NCBI GenBank assembly: GCA_015234045.1
Contig: JADFWU010000023.1
Location: 2,622 to 45,686, forward strand
DNA length: 43,065 nucleotides
From: Magnetococcales bacterium
GTDB lineage: Bacteria; Pseudomonadota; Magnetococcia; Magnetococcales; JADFWU01
Direction of reading: 5' to 3'
In this document: positions 1-6,173 of the stretch, in pieces
Layout of the letters: each line of letters opens with the position of its first letter
Position numbering within the stretch: position 1 is the first letter of the stretch
Translations under genes and position numbers: made by a program
The notes under the pieces: generated by a model
Database searches by the model: none
What the model saw: the letters and a program-made list of their open reading frames with translations, nothing else
Told to the model about the DNA's origin: nothing

Positions 1-176
1 CTGATACGCTCAATAAGGCTGGCAATAGCGCTCAGGCTCAAGCTCTTTACGAACAGATTATCTCTCGCTGGCCTAACGACGTCGTCGCTCATAACGGACT
101 CGCTGATACGCTCAATAAGGCTGGCAATAGCGCTCAGGCTCAAGCTCTTTACGAACAGATTATCTCTCGCTGGCCT
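1..176 (+). repeat. Tandem 102-bp coding repeat (TPR units)
   Basis: The sequence starting at base 1 recurs at base 103. The period is 102 bp, or 34 codons. Copy two matches copy one base for base for about 74 bp and then diverges just after the RWP codons. Identity at the DNA level, including third codon positions, implies recent duplication or gene conversion. More copies probably lie left of the window. Confidence 0.9.
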
Positions 177-743
177 GATGACCAAGTTGCATTACATGGC
201 CTAGCCAATCTGCATCGTCAACAAGGCCGAATGGATGAAGCGCTTGCGCTACTCACTGAGCCAGAGACTGTCACCACCTTACAACAATGCTATGATCTTC
301 ATCTTATTGGCATGATTCGATTCGGCCAAAATAAATTAGATGAAGCAGAACGCATTTTCAATAAAGGCGCGGCTCTTGCTCCTATTCCAAAAGAACAAGC
401 TCTATTCCAAAAAGGACTTTCTTTAGTATTACTGAAAAAAGGGGATATTGAACAAGCTGAAGAACGTTTGATTGCGCTCCCTCCAGAATACGCTACTCAA
501 CCCGATGCCAGGGTGATCTGTATTTTCACTAGAGTCCGCTTGGAACAAGCTGATATAGCTCGAAAAGCCTATCAGAAGCTCATGAAGAACGTTGGCCAAA
601 TGAATCCACAAACAAAAGCAGCTTTGACAGTCATTGCTGAAAAATACCGCCTTGATCAACCAAATGCAGCCTTACCTAAACTGGATCAAGCCTCCAACGA
701 TGAAATTATTGCCAAGCTGGTTGAGATGGAGTTAGCTGCATAA
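1..743 (+). CDS. TPR-repeat protein, 3' part (start lies left of the window)
   Basis: The frame is open from the first full codon at base 3 to the TAA at 741-743, so about 246 C-terminal residues are visible. The first part consists of 34-residue units (ADTLNKAGNSAQAQALYEQI, then ISRWPNDVVAHNGL), the exact length and helix-turn-helix spacing of tetratricopeptide repeats. Further diverged units follow (MDEALALL, LDEAERIFNKGAALAPIP, IEQAEERL). TPR solenoids bind other proteins; no catalytic domain is visible. An internal ATG at 231 could start a shorter protein, but the identical repeat upstream is in the same frame, so I treat the gene as continuing left. It converges with the FAH-family gene on the opposite strand. 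The partner and cell location cannot be told from this fragment. Confidence 0.85.
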   Translation, partial: DTLNKAGNSAQAQALYEQIISRWPNDVVAHNGLADTLNKAGNSAQAQALYEQIISRWPDDQVALHGLANLHRQQGRMDEALALLTEPETVTTLQQCYDLHLIGMIRFGQNKLDEAERIFNKGAALAPIPKEQALFQKGLSLVLLKKGDIEQAEERLIALPPEYATQPDARVICIFTRVRLEQADIARKAYQKLMKNVGQMNPQTKAALTVIAEKYRLDQPNAALPKLDQASNDEIIAKLVEMELAA

Positions 744-764
744 TTTTAAGCTTTTCCGGCACTT

Positions 765-1439
765 TTACTTCATCTCTGTTTGCCAAACGATCCCATCTCC
801 ATTATCCAACACCGCCTGAAGCCTATCACCCGGCTCTAATGGCCCGACACCGTCTGGTGTTCCAGTCAATATTACATCGCCTGGCAGCACGGTGAATAGC
901 TGGGAAATATGCGCGATTAACGCACCAATGCCATACATCATCAGACGGGCATCGCCGTTTTGTTGTATCTTGCCATTGCGCTTTAGTGAAAAGGTCAGCT
1001 GTTGAGGATGTTCGACTTGATCGGCGGGGATGAAAGGTGTCATGGGACATGATCCGTCAAATGCTTTGGCGCGCTCCCAAGGCAAGCCTTTTTTCTTCAT
1101 TTTGGCCTGCACATCCCGTAAGGTGAGATCCAGCGCCAAACCGTATCCTGCCACACTTTCCAACGCCTTTTTCTCAGATACAGCACTGAGTTGTTCATTG
1201 ATCAATACGGCGATCTCAAGCTCATGATGGCAAGCACCCTGCCCGTGCGGAACAACGACTGGCTCGGTAAATGGTACCAAAGCAGTTGATGGTTTCATAA
1301 ACAGAACCGGCTCATCGGGTATGGGATTGGAAAGCTCCTGGATATGGGCCAGATAGTTGCGCCCAACGCAGACTATTTTTCCAATTGGCAAATCGATATC
1401 GGAACCGTTATTCCAACTGTGACGATAGGCGTTATCCAT
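765..1439 (-). CDS. Fumarylacetoacetate hydrolase (FAH) family protein
   Basis: This 224-residue protein has the hallmarks of the FAH superfamily: GKIVCVGRNY near residue 20, EPVLFMKP, the acidic metal-binding segment HHELEIAVLI, and a C-terminal GTPDGVGPLEPGD loop. The length fits the small single-domain members (YcgM/FAHD1 type), which are Mg-dependent acylpyruvases, fumarylpyruvate hydrolases or oxaloacetate decarboxylases acting in the cytoplasm. The substrate cannot be read from sequence. The ATG at 1439 lies 9 bp after the rlmD stop, so it is probably the last gene of a znuA-rlmD-FAH transcript. It converges with the TPR gene; no terminator is visible in the short gap between them. Confidence 0.85.
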   Translation of the reverse strand: MDNAYRHSWNNGSDIDLPIGKIVCVGRNYLAHIQELSNPIPDEPVLFMKPSTALVPFTEPVVVPHGQGACHHELEIAVLINEQLSAVSEKKALESVAGYGLALDLTLRDVQAKMKKKGLPWERAKAFDGSCPMTPFIPADQVEHPQQLTFSLKRNGKIQQNGDARLMMYGIGALIAHISQLFTVLPGDVILTGTPDGVGPLEPGDRLQAVLDNGDGIVWQTEMK

Positions 1440-1448
1440 GGTTTACAC

Positions 1449-2762
1449 TCATCTGGTAAACAGAGCCAGACTTTCCACATGCCATGCCATGGGAAACATA
1501 TCCAACGGCACGACCTCTTCCAATGTATAACCACCCTCTTGCAACACACCGGCATCCCTGGCCAATGTCGCCGGATCACACGAGACGTAGACGACGCGCT
1601 TGACCGGAGAATCAACCAGCGCTTTTGCCACAGCAACAGCCCCTTCACGCGGTGGATCTAATACCACGACATCCTGTTCAGACCACGCCAATTTAGCCAA
1701 CTGCGCCGCATCGGACAGATTCGCCATATGAAATGTGAGCGCATCCAACCCGTTAACACGACTGTTTTCAACAGCCCGTTGCACAGCTGGCCGATAGGAC
1801 TCTACCCCTGTCACGCTAGAAAAATTATCTGCCAAACTGAGTGAAAAATTACCCACACCACAAAAAAGATCCCAAACCCGCTCACCACTACCCGCCCGTT
1901 CCATTACCATAGAAACCAACTGACGATTTTGAGCACGGTTTACCTGGGTAAAATCGCCTGGCAAAAAAGAGAGCCGTTTGCCATCATCCAGCCCGTAGGA
2001 AAGCAATTTTTTCTGAATAATGGGACGCAATGTGCGTTTTTTTCCACGCTGTAACCAAAATTGATCAATAGCGTGCGTTTCGGCAAACGCCTTGAACAGT
2101 TGAAAATCTTTCTGCCTCGGTGCCACCATGGTGTGAATCACTAATCCGAAGGAATCATCACCACGAACCAAGTCAATTTCAGCCACCTGACGTGTAATCG
2201 TGAGTTTACTGATCAGTGTACGCAGTGGTGCAATCAACTGATTCAAGGCAGGTTCCATCACCGGACAGCTTTCAATATCGACAATCCGATGGCTGTTGGT
2301 CTCATAAAAGCCCATCAGCACATGCCCTTTGACCGCACGCACTTTCAAACCCGCCCGACTGCGATATTCACTGGACTGCGGAGAAGGAATCACTTCCCCA
2401 ACAGCGGTATCCACACCACCCAAGCGCTGCAACGCCTCTTCAACAAATCCCTGCTTGGCCTTCAATGCCTGCCCGCTGGATAGATGTTGAAGATGACAGC
2501 CACCACACCGACCAAAATGCGGACAAAGCGGCTCCTGACGCTCCGCCCCTGGCTCAATAATGGACTCAATCTCACCATGCACAAACCGCTTGCTGGTCTT
2601 GACAATCCGAACCTCGACAACATCTCCAGGCGCACCATACGGCACAAACACCGCCTGCCCGTCATAACGTCCCAGACTAAGACCACCGGTGATCATTTTT
2701 TCAATAGTCAGGGTGATTTTTTTGCCTTTTTGCTCTGAATGATGGCTCATTAAGTTACTCAC
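1449..2762 (-). CDS. rlmD: 23S rRNA (uracil-5-)-methyltransferase, RlmD/RumA family
   Basis: This 437-residue protein has the RumA layout. An N-terminal TRAM domain (about residues 14-70) is followed by the [4Fe-4S] cysteines C80, C86, C89 and C166, a SAM-binding segment near 293 (VWDLFCGVGNFSLSLA), and the catalytic cysteine C395 in YVSCDPATLARD. The family makes 5-methyluridine in 23S rRNA, using SAM and a covalent cysteine intermediate. U1939 is the E. coli RlmD target, but RlmC and RlmCD relatives cannot be excluded. The longest frame begins with GTG at 2762, overlapping the znuA stop; an ATG at 2750 (MSHHSEQ) is an equally good start. The overlap indicates translational coupling to znuA. 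Confidence 0.88.
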   Translation of the reverse strand: MSNLMSHHSEQKGKKITLTIEKMITGGLSLGRYDGQAVFVPYGAPGDVVEVRIVKTSKRFVHGEIESIIEPGAERQEPLCPHFGRCGGCHLQHLSSGQALKAKQGFVEEALQRLGGVDTAVGEVIPSPQSSEYRSRAGLKVRAVKGHVLMGFYETNSHRIVDIESCPVMEPALNQLIAPLRTLISKLTITRQVAEIDLVRGDDSFGLVIHTMVAPRQKDFQLFKAFAETHAIDQFWLQRGKKRTLRPIIQKKLLSYGLDDGKRLSFLPGDFTQVNRAQNRQLVSMVMERAGSGERVWDLFCGVGNFSLSLADNFSSVTGVESYRPAVQRAVENSRVNGLDALTFHMANLSDAAQLAKLAWSEQDVVVLDPPREGAVAVAKALVDSPVKRVVYVSCDPATLARDAGVLQEGGYTLEEVVPLDMFPMAWHVESLALFTR

Positions 2763-3738
2763 CTAAACAGTGGGCCAATGAATCACCCAACGCGTTCATA
2801 ATTTCAAAATAGGCATCAGGTCCCGGCTTAATCCCTGTGCCCAACGGGTCTAATACTGCGGACTTGATACCAGTATCACCGGCAATGGCAGTGACAATGC
2901 GTTCAGAAAATTGTGGCTCACTGAACAGGCAGTGCGTTGCGGATTGCTTAATGCGCTGTTGAATCTGATGCAAACGCTTTGCACCCGGCTTGCGATCTGG
3001 ACTCACCGCCACCGCACCCACCGGACTCAAACCATAACGCGCTTCAAAATGATGATACGCATCGTGGAATACCACATATGCGCGGGTACGCAGAGGTTTC
3101 ATTTTCCGCAACAATCCACGGTGCAAACGACTGATCCGCCCGAGCACATTGGTAGCATTCTGTTGATAAAGCGCAGCATTGTCTGGATCAAGCGCACTGA
3201 GCTTTCGACTGATCGCAGAGGTGATCGCCTTGGCATTCTGTGGATCCAGCCAGACATGCATATCAGTCAACATGCCCTCATGATCATGATGATGCGCCTC
3301 ATGACCATGTTCATCATGAACCGCCTCATCATGGTAATGATCATCATGCCCATGTTCCTCTTCCACATCCCCAAGCCACGCCCCCAAATCCCGATTAGGC
3401 TGAGGCTTGACCCCAGGCACGTTAAACAACATCATGGATTTCTCTTCACCCAACCCCTGAAGCGTCTTGGTCAAAAACGACTCAAGCGTCGGCCCAACCC
3501 AAAACACGATATGCGCGTTATTCAAAGCGCGTACATCAGAAGGTCGAAGATTATAGGTATGCGGAGACCCACTCCCCTTAACCAACAAATGCGGCTCACC
3601 TCGCCCCTGCATCACACCTGCAACCAATGAGTGAATCGGGCTGATCGTGGCAACAACTGAAATATTTTCAGCCTGAGCAAAAGAAAACGACCAGAAAAAA
3701 GAACAACAAACAACAAACCGAACCAAATTGATAAACAT
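2755..3738 (-). CDS. znuA: Zinc ABC transporter substrate-binding protein ZnuA
   Basis: This is a periplasmic cluster A-I metal-binding protein of 327 residues. A signal peptide ends near FAQA (residue 23). The expected zinc ligands are present: H60 in SPHTYNL, H161 in MHVWLD, H225 in VFHDAYHH, and an acidic residue near D297. A His/Asp/Glu-rich loop at about 126-153 is the mark of zinc rather than manganese members. C270 and C324 match the C-terminal disulfide pair known in ZnuA. An AAGG lies about 7 nt upstream of the ATG. The permease and ATPase genes (znuB, znuC) are not in this window, so the protein is an orphan here or works with a transporter encoded elsewhere. I could not identify a convincing Zur box in the AT-rich upstream region. 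Confidence 0.9.
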   Translation of the reverse strand: MFINLVRFVVCCSFFWSFSFAQAENISVVATISPIHSLVAGVMQGRGEPHLLVKGSGSPHTYNLRPSDVRALNNAHIVFWVGPTLESFLTKTLQGLGEEKSMMLFNVPGVKPQPNRDLGAWLGDVEEEHGHDDHYHDEAVHDEHGHEAHHHDHEGMLTDMHVWLDPQNAKAITSAISRKLSALDPDNAALYQQNATNVLGRISRLHRGLLRKMKPLRTRAYVVFHDAYHHFEARYGLSPVGAVAVSPDRKPGAKRLHQIQQRIKQSATHCLFSEPQFSERIVTAIAGDTGIKSAVLDPLGTGIKPGPDAYFEIMNALGDSLAHCLGE

Positions 3739-3943
3739 AGAAAAACCTTGACCAATCCTCTACAGCTTAACGAAAACAACTTGACAAGAAAACAACTCAT
3801 AAGCTAGAAACTTAAATATCTAAAAAAAATTAAGAATTGATTCTATGTGAAGATTAACATCCTACATAAAAAATTTTGAGTCGGTTGACACAACGCTAAA
3901 ATATAAAAATTGGATTAAACACAAGGGCAAGAAAACACACAAA

Positions 3944-6157
3944 ATGAAAAATAAAATAAAGTCCATACTAATAGCTCTATTTATTTTATTCCCTGCGATC
4001 ATATTATCGTCATGTATGGTAGAATATCCAGATATTTACAATTACCCTCAAAACATTAACAAACTAATCACTCCTGCATCACAACAGCCTGCTCCTGCAT
4101 CACAACAGCCTGCTCCTATTACAACTTCACAACCACCACCAATAGTAGTAAAGCCGACCATACAACAAATAAATGGATGCAAAGACAAGCCAACTCCAAT
4201 GCCACTACACTCAGGCATGAGTGAACCAATCCATTTTAATTGCTCTCCACAACAGTTCAACAATACCAAAGATGAAAATCAAGATAAAAAAGCACATCTA
4301 AATATTGATACATTAATAAAATTCACTAATCATATTTCAAAGTCCATAGAAAATTTATTTGTTAGTAAAACACATAAAGAATCTGAAAATAAAAAGCAAT
4401 CACCTGAAAAAGGGTATTACAGTATTGAAGTACTGTATAATTGGTTGGCTCAGTTTTTTGGGGAAAATATTTTTACAAAATCTATCATAATTTTCTCAAT
4501 TTATACAATACCATTGTTTTTCATTCCAAGTCTAGCAATATTTATAGTAAATAACACAGCAGCAAGCAATAAAAAAACAAGACATAGAGGATTCTATTTT
4601 GGCTTATACACACTAAAACTTACGCTAACTTTTTACCCTTTTATGTCTATCACTTATTTGTATATGGCATTAATGACATTTGGTGTTACAAACAATCAGT
4701 TGTATATGTATTCAATTTTTCTTTGGATAATAACCTTGCTTGCGTGGGGAAGAAATATAGTTGGAGTCCATTATATAAGACAAATACCAAGTTTATATCC
4801 TCATTTTTTGCACTCCGTTGAAAAAGACCTAGAAAATAAATTACTACCCTCGCGTAGAAAGATTTATAAATCAATCACACACTTAATAAATGATGATAGA
4901 AAAAATATAAATGACACACTATACCTCGGAGATGACAGAGGCTCAGGAAAATCATTTTTCATTGATATTCTCATTAAGAAAAATGACTCTATTGGCTTCA
5001 ATGCTCCTTGCATAATTCCTATTGATATTTGGTCTGAACAAAGTGAGCCCGATCTTCAGTTTGCTCTCCTTGACAAAGTACTATCTCATCCAGCTATAAT
5101 CATTGACAATTTTAGAAATTATCCGCTTTCAGTATTGCTAAATCATATTTCACGCTTCTTCGGGCGCTTCAAAGCAAAGATAAAAATGCCTGCTTTCCAT
5201 TTAGAAGCAAATTTCTCAGATAAAGGGGTAGAATTATTCTGGCAAAAAGTTCTTGAAAGAGTAACTTCAAGGAAGAGGATGGTTTATATTTTTGACGAGC
5301 TTGATCGCGCCTCAACTCCAAGCACTCAGAATGCTTTGTCACTTACACAACGTTCACTAAATAAATTCAACAATATTGTAATCATTATTGGCACTAGGGA
5401 ACAGATCAATACTAAAGCATTTAATCCATTACAAACCCTATATAATCCAGATTTGACAGACTCTGTCCATGCAACTCTTTTTGATCTATTCACAAAAGAA
5501 TATTCTGATTTAGATAAGTCCTCCCAGGCGACTTGGCCAAACTGGATACGAGAAACAATAAATGATTATACTTACCAACATTCCATACTGGAAAATCTTA
5601 ATAATGGGCAAACAGCTCCCAATTCAGAAAACAACACCTCATCTTCAGAACCTTCTACAAACTCTGCAAATCCTTCGATCACTCCTCAACATAGGCAATC
5701 AGGTTACCACAACTTCACCTTAAGGTATTTTTTGACAAAGTATGAAAAAAATCCGAATTTCATTAGAAAATTGTACGAACAATCTGGTGAAAGATATTTT
5801 AGCAACGAAATAGATTTCGACAACCTTTATCCTAATGATGTCATATTCTTAGCTGATACTGAGATTCCGGATTTTAATAAGCTACTAGAACTGACATATA
5901 ATGCTAAAAATCCGGGCTTAGAATATGATGTTTATCATGAAAAATGCCTAGAAATACTAACCAATTCAGTAGGTATTCTTTTTGTGTCTGACATTATTTC
6001 AGATCAAGGAATAAAAAGTCTCACACCCAGAATATTATTGGGACAACTAAGAAAGACCTTTTTGAATGCACGTAATACATTCGGGGAAAATATAGATTTG
6101 AGTGATATTAGTGTAGCTATCCAAATATCAATCCTTAATTCTGTCACTTTTGTTTAA
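3944..6157 (+). CDS. Lipobox-bearing, three-TM P-loop NTPase (KAP/STAND-like), first gene of AT-rich island
   Basis: I do not recognise a named family for this 737-residue protein. Residues 1-24 form a lipoprotein signal ending in LSSC (C24 the likely lipidated residue). A Pro/Gln-rich, low-complexity segment with two cysteines (C80, C100) follows. Three hydrophobic helices lie at about 179-203, 217-246 and 253-271. The loop between helices one and two is basic (NKKTRHR), so by the positive-inside rule the N-terminal part is periplasmic and everything after 275 cytoplasmic. There, GDDRGSGKS (329-337) looks like a P-loop and RMVYIFDELDRAS (445-457) like Walker B, recalling KAP or other STAND/AAA-type NTPases; IIIGTRE (480-486) may be sensor 1. 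A Ser/Asn/Thr/Pro-rich linker spans about 555-588, before a C-terminal domain of unknown type. The G+C content is visibly much lower than in flanking genes. The stop lies 16 bp before the next gene. A role as a membrane sensor, perhaps in phage defence, is inference. Confidence 0.75.
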   Translation: MKNKIKSILIALFILFPAIILSSCMVEYPDIYNYPQNINKLITPASQQPAPASQQPAPITTSQPPPIVVKPTIQQINGCKDKPTPMPLHSGMSEPIHFNCSPQQFNNTKDENQDKKAHLNIDTLIKFTNHISKSIENLFVSKTHKESENKKQSPEKGYYSIEVLYNWLAQFFGENIFTKSIIIFSIYTIPLFFIPSLAIFIVNNTAASNKKTRHRGFYFGLYTLKLTLTFYPFMSITYLYMALMTFGVTNNQLYMYSIFLWIITLLAWGRNIVGVHYIRQIPSLYPHFLHSVEKDLENKLLPSRRKIYKSITHLINDDRKNINDTLYLGDDRGSGKSFFIDILIKKNDSIGFNAPCIIPIDIWSEQSEPDLQFALLDKVLSHPAIIIDNFRNYPLSVLLNHISRFFGRFKAKIKMPAFHLEANFSDKGVELFWQKVLERVTSRKRMVYIFDELDRASTPSTQNALSLTQRSLNKFNNIVIIIGTREQINTKAFNPLQTLYNPDLTDSVHATLFDLFTKEYSDLDKSSQATWPNWIRETINDYTYQHSILENLNNGQTAPNSENNTSSSEPSTNSANPSITPQHRQSGYHNFTLRYFLTKYEKNPNFIRKLYEQSGERYFSNEIDFDNLYPNDVIFLADTEIPDFNKLLELTYNAKNPGLEYDVYHEKCLEILTNSVGILFVSDIISDQGIKSLTPRILLGQLRKTFLNARNTFGENIDLSDISVAIQISILNSVTFV
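4071..4112 (+). repeat. Two perfect 21-bp tandem repeats in the NTPase gene
   Basis: The 21-bp unit beginning ctcctgcatcacaacagcct occurs at 4071-4091 and again at 4092-4112, followed by a partial third start (ctcct). It encodes the repeated PASQQPA element in the predicted periplasmic, proline-rich stalk. In-frame units of this size can vary in number between strains. Confidence 0.9.
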
Positions 6158-6173
6158 TTAATGGTGAAATATT

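Noticed and set aside
1-176. CRISPR array at the left edge
   Set aside because: The repeat unit is 102 bp, continuous and in an open reading frame coding for TPR helices, with no spacers.
3250-3360. Tandem repeat of catgatgatg type as a non-coding repeat
   Set aside because: It is the His/Asp codon-rich metal loop of ZnuA, coding and expected for the family.
2911-3630. 239-codon plus-strand open frame opposite znuA
   Set aside because: It is the antisense of the His-rich loop (Met-rich translation MMIMMMRLMTMFIMNRLIM) with no family features; a shadow of znuA.
3885-3913. TTGACA with nearby TATAAA upstream of the island NTPase as a promoter
   Set aside because: The spacing is only 11 bp to TATAAA, and the 17-bp position reads aattgg, so no standard pair can be formed; a promoter surely exists but I cannot place it.
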